Positions 41,056-55,293 of a DNA stretch of 64,000 nt are shown piece by piece. A program made the translations under genes and the position numbers. Position 1 is the stretch's first letter. Every line of letters begins with the position of its first letter. Below the pieces are notes generated by a model that saw nothing but the letters and a program-made list of their open reading frames with translations, did no database searches and was not told where the DNA came from. This stretch comes from Cristatella mucedo (taxonomy: Eukaryota > Bryozoa > Phylactolaemata > Cristatellidae): positions 3,297,501-3,361,500 of the forward strand of contig WPIO01000019.1 of assembly GCA_009760855.2 (NCBI GenBank). The letters are read 5' to 3'.

Positions 41056-44000
41056 CTGCAAAAGACACAGACGGCTCGAGCAGGTCGTTCAGAGCGAGTC
41101 GCTAGATACGAGGAAGAGCTAAGTCAACTGCAGATGGCGGCTAGAAGCGTCGGACGCCGCGCGAAGCCCGCTAGCAAGTGCGGAGGAGGAGGTAGGCACG
41201 CTCGCTCTCGCAGCTAGCTAGCTAGCTAGCGCAGCTAGCTCACCTGGGCGTACGAGACGAAGAAGACCTGTTCGTTCGTGAGCCCCAGCCCCGGCGACAG
41301 CTTCTCTTTGCCCCTCTCTTGGACGAAGTCCTTGTACGCCTAAAGAGACGGCGCCGACTCCAGTTACCTCCACCCGGAGCAAGCGACCGTCGTGGGCGAG
41401 GGAAACTAAAGTGGACGCACGCACGGCCGAGGCTGCGACGTACCGAGTATGCGACGCGAACGCCTCCTATTTCAGCGATCAGCTCTCTCGCCACCGACGA
41501 ACCGTCGATCGTTATCTGTAACGAAGCAGAGGTCGTCGCAGGCGACGCGATATGCGAGCGAGCTCAATGGATTGAGAGCAGAAATGCGAACGCAGCGTCC
41601 GAGCAATCCGATGGAGCTTCGTGACGTCAGAGGCAGCGGCGAACCGAAGAGGCAGCGGGCATACGCTCCGCGGGCGCTGGATCGGGGGGGGGGCGGCGCG
41701 GCGCCAAAATGGACGCCTAATGCTTTAGGAAAAACATCGTTATATCATATCTCGCGCTGGTTTGGCCCAACGGTTAAGGTGCTCGCCCCGACCGAGGTCG
41801 TGCGAGCTCGGGCCCCGCGGTATACGCGAAGCGCCGGAACAGAGATTAAGCTCTCATGTAGCGCTAGGCAAATGAATTATTATTATTATTATTATTATCT
41901 AGCGAAGGGGGCGCCGTCCGTGTAGTTCGTCACCGGAAGCACAATATTCTGGGACGCCTCTCAAGCGCCACCTGAAGAGCCGCCCGGAAGCGGCGAGTCG
42001 CACACGTTCCGCCTGGCGGCCTCGTGAAAGTGCATAAGCGTCCGGGGTCCGGGGACGACTACAGCAGACCTGGGGGGGGGGGGGGGAAGGCGGGGAGCTA
42101 AAGGAAAGCGATGCGGCTGCGACCGCCGCGGGGATCGGTCTGTGCAATGCGGCCGCGGCAAAGGCTAGGCCGAGGACGGAGACCAGAGGTCAGACGCTAC
42201 CGCTTCTCAGTCAGAGACGGTCAGACGCCTTCGACGCCCCGCCGGCTACGGAATCGTTTTCAGGGTCGTCTCTCCCTTGCGGATACCTTCCATTGTTTGG
42301 CTCCGGCGCCTACCTATCAGAAATCAGCCTCCTACTCAGGTTTCACTACCTTTGCACCGCAATTCTGCCTCAAACCGTTCGGCTGTGCCCCTAAGCAGCC
42401 TCAAACTCTTTTAAAGACCGTGCCGTTTGTTCGCACGCTCGCAAAGCTTGGATATCCACAGCTTACCCCGACATCACGACGTCCTCAAGAGTTGACGTTT
42501 AAAAGACGCTAAAAACCCAGCAGCTACGCATAGCATTTGTTGGATGAATTTCCCTACGAGTGCTTATGTATGGTGACACTGAATATTATCAAAAACCAAT
42601 TGACACGCTTCGCTTTCCAGTATTTTTAAGGCGCTTAGTAAGAGATTTACTCTCTGCGGGCTTTATGTAGGCGTTTTACGGGTATCATTATTACTATTGC
42701 CACCAGACCGCGTTCACAAAGAGGCATAGCTGGTATACGCGGGTGGGCTCGAGGCGCCCCTGCAAGTACCGCGAGCGGCGGTATATGTTTCTCGTTCTTC
42801 CTGTTCCCTACTTCCTGTTCCCTACTTCAGCCTCGGCCCGTCAGTCTACTCTTCTCTCTTAGGTTCGTCATTCTCTATCGACTGCCTCACTGACCTCATC
42901 GTCGCTCAATCTCTTTGTTATATAGTGTGCGCTATCCCATTTTGTACGCTATTGTTGCGTTACTCGTAGCATTCCCGTGGCAATGCACGTCCACGGGGCG
43001 GACGTGCATTGCCACGGGAATGCTACGATTAACGACACTGAACCACGCAGGTTACGGCAATTGCCAGTCATTCAAGCGCCGTGCTACGAATCGCCGATCA
43101 AGGGACGGGCGTACTTCCCTCGCGAGAAGCTTCCGAGGCGATCGCTTGGGCAAGAACGCTAAAGCCATCGCGAGCCCGCCGATGACGGTACTGCTACAAT
43201 ATCTATCCCTACGATAAGCTAGGTTTGCTAGGTAATTAGTCCGTCCGGTACAACGGCTACCGTCACGTCTAGATAGTCGTCTGTGTTATTTGTATAGTAA
43301 TACTACGCAAAGTGACGATGAGTTTCAAGAAAGGGGGAAACTGGCTGATTTGAATGTATAGCCGCTACACGAACACTCATTGTTGAAAATCCTAAAACTT
43401 CCCAGGACTGTGAACGTGTAAGAGTTTTTTCAAAGAGTGGCCATGACATTCCAGCACCTTTCGCTCTGTGCACAGCGGCCCCTTTTGCCTTTCTCCCGAA
43501 ATGACGACTGGCCACCGGTGCCACTGAGCAGTACCTGCCCTCGCTTATACCAGCTGAGTTGACATACTGGAAAGCTGTCAGAATGAGCGAGAACGACCGT
43601 ACGTCGTGCTGCCCCTGCCTTTGGTAGGCGATGGACGTGCGTAGTTATAATATGCCCGCGATTCTTCATGAGGACACAATATATTATTACTTTAAATTTA
43701 AAGATGATCAGCACGTCCGTACGTTCCTTACACGCAACTCAATGCCGATTCGCAACTGGGTGCTGACGAATAAATTTCATAAAATTAGATTGCTTTGTTC
43801 AGCTCACCAGCGGCTAGGTTAGCCGGGCCCGCCTTCCAGAGTAAAGTTGAAGTTTTCCGTGATTGTTGACGGGTGCAAGTTAGCCGATATATAAAAGCCA
43901 GATCTATATAGGCTGATAAATTATCTAGACCCTTAGTTTTAAACGGTTGCAAGTCCCAAGAAACAGTGCATAATTGCACTATCATTCTGCCATCTTGTGG

Positions 44001-46192
44001 CTCTGGTTGCGATGACTCGGCCCGGCTATATGGCTACATATGGGCAGTATATTTTCAATAAAATCTAGACGCCGCAGGTGAAGTTCTCACAACCCAGATT
44101 TTGCTATCGCTTAGTTTAATTATTGACCACAGCGAGTGTGAGTAATTATTGTATCTGAATCCGCAGAAAAGTTAAAATAAAGAGGTTGCTTTTTTGTAAG
44201 ATGTCAAGCTGAGCCGCTGAGCCACTGAGCCATTGAGTGTGGGCGGAGTTAGAAGGAATCCCCACCATCGTTCTAGAGTAATGGAAATATGATCCGGTGA
44301 CCGTACGCACGCGATCAGCTGCGATGTTTTACTGTTACGCCCGCTCAAAAGTGAACGTTAAGCCTTCTGGGTGAGGTGTTAGTTACAGGGTCCAAGACTA
44401 GTCCGAGCACAAACAATGCTTGACAGTGGGCAGCGCACGATAGCGGCAGCGAATCCGCTCGGACAGACAGAATGTGCTCACAGTAACCGGACTGGACCCG
44501 TCGGATGGGTAGTAGGGTCCGGTTGTGACTGGCATCTGCTCGAAGCACGTGCGCTGCTTGTTGTAGTTTTGAGTTGTTTCGTTCGACCACCAGTCAAAAT
44601 AGCTTCCGTCCGGTCTATAGTAAGCGCCTGCAATAAAATGAAAATCAAATACTTTCGTCAGTTTTAAAAATTAAATAATGGTAAAATTACTCAAGAAAAT
44701 TGAATACTTTCGCCGTGAGTCTCAGATACATTAGCCAACAAAACTTCAGAGAGATTTGAAAGAGCACGTGGCCTCTACGAGCCTCACAGCCGTCCAAATA
44801 GACTATGAAAGCCGATCTCTACCCCGGATATCAAGCTGGACGGTCACGTCGCCATGTCGATGGGTCGCAGCTCGAAAGCTGTGCTACGTCTCCCCTCTCT
44901 TCATCTCTCTCTTTAATTATCTTACTTTCCGTCTCCATATCCATCTCAATCTCCACCTTCATCAATCCCAGTCTCTTTTTTAAACTCCATTCGTCTCCCC
45001 ATTGCCATTTCTACCACAATTTCCGCCATACCACACTATCCCGATCAGCTGCTTCTTTATCTCCATTTTCTAATCGATGTCAGTCTTCCTCTACCTCCAC
45101 CTTCATCCACCGAAATCTCGGTCTCCCAAGTCCACGCGTATGTCCATATCCATATCCATACTCATATTCATATTAATCATCATCTCTATAAGTAAATACC
45201 CTGTATATCTCCATCTCTCGGTCGCTCAGGGGGTGATTGCATGCGTCTCACTTAAAAAAAGATGTCGCGAGTGATTACTGAGCGATTAATGCATTACCCC
45301 TTCCCAATAAGAGGTTCGCTTACTCATTCTTCACGGTAAACCAAACATTTTTACTTTGCATTTTGTGTTTCATATTTTCTGCGTGTGCTACCGGTTTCGT
45401 CCCATTAGCTCGGGGAGCCGTTATGGCACACTAGGTAAGGTGGTTGGGTTCGAATCCCGCGGTGGGCGATCCTTTATCGCCGCTGCGAGCGGTGGTGATA
45501 GCCGTAAAGGCTCTTCTGCCGCTATACAAAAGAGGCTGTTAAATCAGCTAGTATTTGGGCTTCCGAAAGATTTCTAATGGTAGTCCAATTGTTTGAAGGT
45601 CTATCAGCGCGCCACTTGTTAAATCTGCTGTCTTGGTTTAAACGCCATGGTTTTGCGAGCTCCTGCGTATCGAGCTCTGACTTTTGGTCTGTGGAACACC
45701 ACTCAAGCTTGAGTTAACGCTCAAGCTGTACGCGGTCTTATCCTAGGGGTAACTTGCATGCTCTTCACAACCCTGGTCGTTGGTGTAAGTGCCGGAGCCG
45801 GCAATCCTGTATTGCCCACTGAAATAGGAAGCGAAATCTCTAAGGCTCTTCTGCTGCTACATAAACGAGGCTGTTGAATCAGCTAAACTCTAATTTTAAA
45901 CGACACTGGGCTTCAACGCAAGAGCACATATATCTGAAAGCAATGTTCGCGGAGGTCCACGAGCCAACTTATACCAACTAGCTCAGCCATTTGAGTCCAC
46001 GTACTCTCACTGTCGAAAGCGGGAGTTTAGTATGCACGGGTGCTATGTTTCTTTTCCAGCCATCGAAGCGCATGAGCTGAAATAATTTCTCCTCAACTTG
46101 ACGAGTAACTCAAGGCTGTTTTTCGCTTCTGAATTTCGAAAGAGAAATTAATAAAACACACAACGGGATTGAGAGAGAGATAGAAGGAGGGA

Positions 46193-46263
<71 letters not shown>

Positions 46264-46274
46264 GGAGTGAGGGA

Positions 46275-46332
<58 letters not shown>

Positions 46333-49300
46333 AAGATGCGGTATGCACTTGATCTTTCAGAGCGGACATAGCTAAAAAGAGAGGTTGAGTGAGACGAATC
46401 TTGTCTAGTGAACACATTGCTGAGGCGCTACCTCGATCAGACAAGTTGGTCTGGCAAGGCTCCACAGCCGACGAACTCGCCAAGCACCACAAGATACATC
46501 GACAACGCTCGGCTTTGACAGCTTGGCGCTTGCCTGGAACTGCGAACTGGATTCCACCAAGAATTCCAGAAAAAATTGAACCAATCAGCTGCCGTATTAA
46601 AACGATAGAATTCGGTAGCCTAGCCCACTCCGGCGCCGCTAGGTGGGATGTTTCTATTGCCTAACTCGTCGTAGCTAGCGTCGATCGTGGGTCAGTGGCT
46701 CCAGCGCACATGTTGCAAGCTACTTGCGTCGGCTCAGGATGATAGATCGGTATCGGCTACGTGCAAACCTCGCTCTGTCAATAAATGGGGCCAATAAATT
46801 AAGTCTCACCGATTTCGTCGATTGCGTGGATCAGGTGGTGCGCCATGTTGGTGCCCAGAGAGCCATAGTTGTTATAGTTAAGCTGCTTTGAACCGTACAT
46901 TGGCCACTGGAGCTCGCCGGCAGGTATGAGCACCTCGTTCCACCACCAGTCATAGTAGGAGTCAGTGTCGTACACCTGAAATTGTTGAGCATACCATACA
47001 CACCTAGTCAAGCGCTGCTTGAACTTGGGTGACCGTTTTCCTTGCTCCGTGCAGTGCGTTCTCGCACCGTGCACTCATCGCCTTCCAGTCGTCTCGCCGT
47101 TTCTCGCACTAATTGGAATCGTCGTTGATCGGGCCTTCAGCTCGCATTCGCCAAAAGCCTCAAACTCGCTACCGGCTTCGTTGACGTTGGCGAGACAGCT
47201 GCGTCGACTTTGCATCACTAATGTTTCAGCTAAAGACGCGTCTGTTTTTTCTTTCAGTTTTTCCTGCGCCTCAGTGGTCGTTATTGTTCGCTCGTGCTGA
47301 TCACTGGGTGTGTTTCAGTGCATGCTACTAATCAGAGGTCCTACTAACCAGTGACCTTGACTGTCTTCTTGTGCGCGTTTGCATCCTTGTCCAGGTGCGA
47401 TTGCTTGCTTGGCATTAACTCTTGGTTATCATCTCTTTTGCAGCGAATTGTATAAAAGTATTCATTTGTATAGCGCCCTAACAGAAATAAATCTCTATTC
47501 AGTAACTTCATATACGCCTCGCCATGACTCAAGCCCGCGACCTTGGACGTCTCAGGAAAGCGCCTCGACCTCGGTCGTTAAAGGCGAGCACGTCATACCC
47601 AGGACCAAACCAGGGCGACAAAAAGCACCTCGACAGCAAACTGGCTATATTATTATATTAAAGAATCAGTATAATGGTTTTGTTACATGCACGTACGTAA
47701 GTCCGTTGCTCCATCAGTAAATAATCTCTAGGTAGTTGCTTCATCGGACGCCAATCAAGAAATGGAGCAATTAACTGCATACTAATTTAAGAAGCTATTA
47801 GCAACATGTCCACAGATACAAACGCCTGTGCCATAGCACTGCGATACAACAGACGTGGGATAGAGGGAAAATAGGACCAGAGAGAGTCGTAAGAAAATTA
47901 GTTCGCCTAAGGCCTTGCGCGGTCCTCGAGCGGTCGTCTGCTTCCGCGGCGCGGCCACTATTTATTTCCTATTTAGATTTATTTTTAGAAGAAACTGGTC
48001 CTCATAGTGTCAACGCGAAGTCGGAAGCTCCTTTATGTTCCGGATGACCGATTGGAAGATTTCAGTACTTTGACTAGGCTGTTGAAGAAGCATCCCCTTG
48101 CACGATTGAAGTGCTGATTTGCGTGCGACAAATAAATAAATGCTGCGGAGTTGAAGTTTTACAAACGTCAGATAATTAACGCGTACAGGTGAAATAACTC
48201 AGGGAACATAATTGCGAAAGCTTTTCGGATGAACTCTGAATGCTAGCATTCCACGCAAAACTGATTAACTAACCTATTCTTAAAGTTGGGGGCTTCAGCA
48301 AAGGCAACTTCTAAGCTTCTGTCAAGTGTGGGAAAATATTCCTCGACAGCAATTGCGGCAATAGCAGAAATGTAAATCCTTCTAAAGTATGCATGCTGCT
48401 TGGTTATGCAGCGCCTGGGACACCAAAAGCTGTTACACATAAGCACGAGGAGACAAAGAGAATTAAAAACGACGAAATGTTTAAACGCACAAGTGACAGT
48501 TCGCTCTTGCCAAACCTGCGCGTGTCTCGTGTCGTGATTGGCTCTTGTCCACTCGCCAAATAAAGCGAGTTCTCAAGACAGACATTAGCGTTCTGACATC
48601 TGAAGGGAGAATGCACAAACGCGCATTCGCGAGGTGGAAATCCACAGACATCGGCCGACTGGGGCGGGGTGGCTACATACCTCGCTGGCTGGCGTTTCGG
48701 CGGTCGTAACAAACAGCATCACCATACGCGCATTACAACTTACGTCACAGAATTTTTGCAACTGCTCGTGTACTCAATGCTAGGACTGGAATTTATAATT
48801 CACAGTAGCAGCGCACAGAGATTTTCATAATAACAATAGGACATTTGCATATCTCCCTAAGAGAACTAAATCCCTTTATAGTTAATTTGCATCTGCTGCA
48901 AAGGAATTAATCTCCATTGGTTAGTGATAACAAGCAGCATCCACCGACATAAATACTCAGAGGACAATGCACATGGGTCCAGCAATGTTGTGAAGAACAG
49001 GCGCGTGCGTTTAGCGTCTTTTCAAGTCTCGTCAAGTTTTGGACTGTCGTGACGTCAGTCGGAAGTGAATTCAAGGCTGTGTGAGCTTACAAAGTAAAAG
49101 CACGGTCTCCAAAAGATTTCAAGTCGGATCGAGGCACACAGTCGAAACGACGAGAGCCAGAAGAGTGGCTGATCTGATGCCTGACTGAGAAGTAACTGGG
49201 ATAGGTACGCCGTAGCATGAGAGTGAAGGTACCTAAAACTGGGCACAAAACCTCGATCTCGATACAAACCTCGATCTCGATACGTTGCTTGGTGAGGAGC

Positions 49301-52300
49301 AAGTGCAGGTCAGTGAAAAGTGGTTTGATGCGGCAATCTACGATGTTCACGACAGACAAGCCTAGCTACAGAGTTTTTCGCTAATCGCGACTGTCGCATT
49401 GAACAGGGCGGAAGAGGAAAATGCGTGCATAGAAAAGCTTTGCTATGGAATTTCTGCCCAATCAGGCCCGAATGATTGCGATGCCGCGTCGCTAAAAGTA
49501 GGCTGACTTGACTGTTGAGCCGGTATGGGCGTCTAGTGAAAGGTCACTTTGGAATAGGACAACCAGATTATGTGCTGAAAAAATTATTAATACGCCACTG
49601 TTTAGCACATTAAGAGAACGTAATCTCTATTCAGGCACATTACGACTCACTGTAAGAGTATCAATACCTACAATGTTAGTAACATGCACGGTATCAAGCA
49701 TGCAAAAGCAAGCACGTATAATTCTCATGACAGCATGCTAAAACAAACGTGATGACACGCATGGCTACCGTCTAGAAAGACCTCTTGCCATTAACCTGCA
49801 CTGACACATCCATAGATACGCACGCAAAGCACACCGGAATACAATTTAAAACAAGACAAACTCGGACGAAGGAAAAGCTGACCAGAACAGACGTGTCTTT
49901 ACCTGAGACTCAAAAGATGCAAGGTAATAGGGCCGGATGCGACAGAAGGCGAAGAAAGCGAGTTCCAGGCTTTCGGCGCATAGAAGCAGAAGGCTCGATC
50001 CTCGAAATATTTCAATACGCCGAGCGAGCGACGGCGAGATGACCGGATGCTGGTGAAAGGTCGGTGCGAGAGCACGAGGCTGGAGGAGGAGCAGGGAGGA
50101 TGGAGTGCTAGGCTGGTGCAAGCCAGTTAAGTGACCTGCAAGCCACATTGAGGATTTTGAAATCGATTTTATGCTTGATAGGGAGCAAGGGCAGGTCAGG
50201 CGGAAGTGGCGAGACGTACGCCGTTGACAGCAGACTAGACGAGCCGCTGAGTTTTTCACAAGTTGCAGACGACGGAGGGCACAGGCCTAGAGTCTTGGAT
50301 AAAGGGAATTGTAAAAAGCTAGACACAACGCCACTAGGGCATAAACCAGCTTGTCAGACCTTTTCTTAGCTAAGCAGGTCATGCACGCTAGAGTTGGGAT
50401 GCTGGTCGAGGCCGTTTTGAGGGCTAGGCTTTCCAACATCCAAGTTACAGCAGCGCTCGGAGATGGCAGCGCCGAAAAAGTGAGCGCTAAACCGTCGCTG
50501 ATTCGTTGAGCGCTGCCGCAGCTCACCTTGAACCTCCAGTCATCGCGATTTTCCAGTGAAGTTATTCGATCGTCCCACTGGGCTCGCTCATAATTGGCTA
50601 TTTGAAGAACGTTGCTCAGATAATCAGAGACGTTTATTTTCAACTGGAAAATGAACGCATTTCCAAATATACAATTGCTCTCTATTCTTCGCTCGAGAAG
50701 CAGAAGTAGGCCAGATCTGTCTACTTACGATACTGTACTTGGCATCCATAAAGTCATTTCTCAGCATCCAATCAGGATAGCCCAGCTTCTCTTTCACCTG
50801 ATCAGTCTAGACAACGGAAATTACACTTTAACTGCAGCTCCGTAAAGGCACGAGCATCTTCATCGTGCAAGAATGAATGGCGAGGAAGAGCGTGTACATG
50901 GATGGGTAGGCTGTATACACTGACGACTCGAGTACTTCATTGAACAGCGGCAGTGCGAGCGATAACGTATTGCTTGCTGGGCGGACCACATAACTTTGGG
51001 TGCTGAGTGCGTAGTGTGCAGTGCGTAGCTCGAGTCTTGTACGATGCTACCTCCACAGTTTGCTGCAGCGGGCCACTGAGCCCTAAAGCACTCGCTGCAG
51101 CGAGACGGCGACTCCCTTAGCATACGCTGCAGCGGGCCACTTGGCACACTCTCACTCTAACAAATGAAGCATTGGTAAGCTTATTAAACAGTCCCACTTG
51201 CATAGCGGTGAAAGAGCATTAGCGGCTATCCCTTCCGCTTGCAGCGGGAAATAACGTCTTGCCTGCTACAGGACTCGAACCTACGATCTGGGTTGAAGTG
51301 TGAGCTCCTTACCTCTAAGCTAAAGAGACACTAGGAGCAACTACTTTCTAGAAGTGCATCGAGCGAACAAAGCCACCTCGAGTTGAGCTGAATGCACTGC
51401 ATTCACTCGTGGTTTGTACGATCAATGCTGGATGCCCAAATTAGCAACGGCACAGTTGTGGCCATTCTTCGATAAACGCTGAATGCCGCTACGTGTGCAT
51501 TATTATTATTATTATTATTATTATTATAAACGCTGGCCCACGGCAGCTTCATATTTTCGCAGGCACCAAAGCTCCGCCCCAGGTAAGATCTCCACCGTAG
51601 CTTTCGCTGCTGTACTCGCAGGTTGTCAAAAGGCTCAGTATTGTACAGCTGAAGCCACCCACACACCCGGATTATTCGCTGGATTATTTCGTTCCTTCCG
51701 CAGTATCTCCGATCTTACCTTTTCCATGCCACTCTGACGAGATGCGCTGTCCATCCACTTGGCAGCCTGCAGACGATCCTTCAGCCCTCGCTTCATGTAG
51801 CTGATCATTTCGTGCACCTGGGACGCAAAAACGTTGCAACTGTACGCGAGCAGTTTCACTATCGAAATGCGGCGGCATCGCGGACGCCCCACGTGGCTCA
51901 GCAGCCGCGTGCACCTCTGCATCGGAGAAGGCGAGCGAGAAGGAGAGAGTGGCTGGCGAAATTTGAGAGGCAATAAAAAAAAGCGACTAACAGCGCAGTG
52001 TTAGGAGCCAGCAGCTCGCAGAGCTCACGCGGAGCGCTCGGAGCGAAGAGGCGCAGGAGCTCACAGCGGAGCGAAGAGGCGCAGGAGCTCACAGGGGAGC
52101 GAAGAGGCGCAGGAGCTCACAGCGGAGCGAAGAGGCGCAGGAGCTCTGGAAGCTCTAAACTAATAAGAAAAGTCACTGTCCGCCGATCCAGCAGCCGATC
52201 CTCGTCGATGCAGTGGCGTCTTCAAAGAATAGCCGTCAACGGCCGCTAACGTCACGCTGACGTCACGGAAATGTCTTTCTAGTAAATTCGCATATGCTGA

Positions 52301-55249
52301 AGTATCTCTGAAGGTAACTCCACAAGCCATCAAGGCCAAGCAGTTGCTATGAAGATGAATGTTCTTGCATGCATTACAGGCTAGGTGGATTTGATGCACA
52401 TCGACCTAACATACTCCAAGCCAAAGAAATGCTACCAGAAAGGCTAGTTTTCTCAAGTCCAAGAGGTTTGACCATGTGTCTCCTTTGCTAAAAGAGCTAG
52501 AATGGCTGCCTGTTGATCAATGGATACAGAGCAAAGCTTTTATGCTGACCCACAAGGCCCGCCACGGCTTGGCTCCTCCATACCTAGCTGAACTGCTGCA
52601 CCAGTTTCAGCCTCCTCGTGCCCTCAGGTCCTGTATGGACAATAAATTAGCTGTTCCATTCCTCCGCTTAAAGACCGTTGGCGACAGAAGCTTTAGCTCT
52701 GCATGTCTTGGGCTGTGGAACTCGCTTCCGCAATTCTTACGCAACGACAAGTACTCTCCTGCTGCCGACTATGGCTCATCTTTTTCAGCGGTCCTGAGCT
52801 GCTACTTCCATGCTACTCACTACCTCAACTGCTCTCCTGACTCTGCTATGCTTCCCACTTTCTCTTTGTTGCGTGAGACAAAGTCCGTTGGCTACCGAAT
52901 GCGTACCGAAAGCCGCTTAGGCTGTGAGTGCGCTATACAAAACTCTCCTGCGTAACACCCACACAGTCTGTACGGCATTGTGGAGCTACAGACGGAGATA
53001 CATTACATTACAGTGCACACTGACGGCAGTGCGCACTGAGCTGTGAGTTCGCAGTGCGAACTAAGTGCTCTGAATCTTCCCGAAGCGATCCGAAGCGAGC
53101 AGACGGCACTTGCAACTGCGAGCGCTAAAAGTGCTTGAAGGCGCTCTGAACGCGGAGGAACGGTTAGAACATTAAGAGGACGTTCAAGGCTGTTGCCAGT
53201 ATACTGGCATTCGGGTTAAACCCTTGTCGTTGACGGGTGCCACTCAGAGTCAAGGACTTTTCTTAAGCATCTGTTAAGAAAAGCTTTTAACCCCTGCAAG
53301 AACTTCTTTTTATTTCAACTTTTCTTTGTTACCTTAACAGTTCTACTAGCCATCAGTTTAATGCTTGAAAGCCATGGAAAGGCTTGAGCTCCATAACGAG
53401 GCTATGCCATTCGGAAGCATCTCTCCGGCACGCTAAAAAGAATTTCGAATCGCTAGTTAGAGAGCCGGAGGCAGCACGCTGCTCGGTAGGCCGCTTTTAT
53501 TATGTCCGAAAACCATGAGCGATTTAGCCACTTTAAAACGTGACTCCCGTTTCGGAAATGTGGCCATTCTGAAAACGGACAACGAACGTTCGCTGTCAAG
53601 GCGGGATACGCTACGAGCTTCTCGAGCCCAAGCGCTTGCCTTTTCTGGTAATTAATTGGAATCCGAAACACCGGCAAGTCTCTAGAGTTGCTATGTACCT
53701 GTACGTACCTTATATTCAGCAAGTCTATTTACAAATCTCCGAACCCTCTTGCTCCCTCTCAATAGGCACGATACCCACAGCGGTAGGGCTACTGGGATTT
53801 CGTAGCGGCTTGCGGGGCTAATGGCCACTGCTGGATGCCTGGTATCCAGAAGTGGCCCCTTAAAAGGGCAGTCAGGTCGCTAAGGCGGGGAGGATTAGGG
53901 TAGCTATATGGCAACATGGGCGTGAGTAGCTATAATTTTGGTTCGGGCGGGTTAGCCCTGCCTCTTCCGCTAAACCGCTGGGAGGCGAGTTTTAGCTCTC
54001 TAGCCGCCCCCTACGCCCCCCCTAGCCGTCCCCCTACGCCCCTCTCTAGCCGCTCCCACTCCCCTTGAGGAGCTTGGAGGCTGCTTGGAGCTCAGTGCTA
54101 TCGACGCTCTCAGCACTTAGCGTCTGGCGCTGCGATAACAATAATAGTAATAATAATAATAATGTACTTGATAAAGCGCCCTCAGAGAACTTAATCTCTC
54201 TCTAGGCACTTTACATTTGCTGCAAAGGGAAATGCAATTGAATGGTAAGTAAAATCATGCTTGAAAAAAAACAAAATGAATAACATGGTTAGGGGTGACA
54301 TGCACAGGGTCAGCCATGCAAATGTGGTTAGTGGCAGCATGCACAGTGTCAGCACGCATAAGCACATCAAGGACGAATCACAGGGACCCACTAAATACTG
54401 TCCTAAATAGGTGTGTTTTTAAGTTCCTTTTAAATGTGGTCAGGTCAGGGGATGTTCTGACGCAGGTCGGGAGGGAGTTCCAGGCATATGGGAGCATACG
54501 AACTAAATGCACGGTCTCCAAAGGATTTAAGGTTTGTACGAGGTATTTCTAGACTGTTGGATTCCAAAAAGCGGGTGGTACGATGCTTTGCCTGATGGGG
54601 GAGTATGTCGGAGAGATAGGCTGGATCCATAGTATGAAGGGACCTAAAAGTGAGCGACAAAACCTTGAAGTCAATCCGTTGCTTGACTGGTAGCCAGTGC
54701 AGGTCGGCGAGAAGTGGAGTAATGTGGCAACTGAGCCGCTCACGACAGACAAGCCTAGCTGCAGAGTTTTGCACCAGCTGCAATCACCTGATCGCACATG
54801 CTGGTAGGCCAGTAAGCAGTGAGTTGCAGAAGTCGAGACGAGATGTCACGAATGCATGGACCAACTTAGACGCGGTATCCTTAACTAAACAAGCCCGAAT
54901 TTTAGCAATGTTATGAAGCTGAAAATAGGCAGATTTGACTGTGGAGCTGATATGGTCGTCTAACGAGAGGTCGCTTTGGAATATGACACCTAGATTTCGA
55001 GCTGATTCGACAGGAGATATGCTGACAGAGCCAATTTTGAGAGACAGCCTTTCCAATCTCTGAATCACACTGGGTTTGCCCATAACTATTAAGTTAGTTT
55101 TGTTGTGCTTGAAGGTAATTGAAAGCGACGGTCAGACGGAACTCGTGAGTAGTCCTATGCCGGATCACCCCCCCCCCCGTCCTCCCACCTAACCCACCGT
55201 CTCACCCACCGTCTCAGAGGGCTGTTCGCCGAGCCCCAGCCTACCGTTA

Positions 55250-55293
<44 letters not shown>

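Noticed and set aside
41899-42161. Possible M13 exon near 42 kb (NIVLPVTNYTDGAPFASR frame)
   Set aside because: No M13 block fits, and exons 9 and 10 already join in phase with no missing family segment.
45410-45480. A functional tRNA gene
   Set aside because: Box A and B are present, but the sequence does not fold into a complete tRNA and is followed by a SINE body shared with eight other loci.
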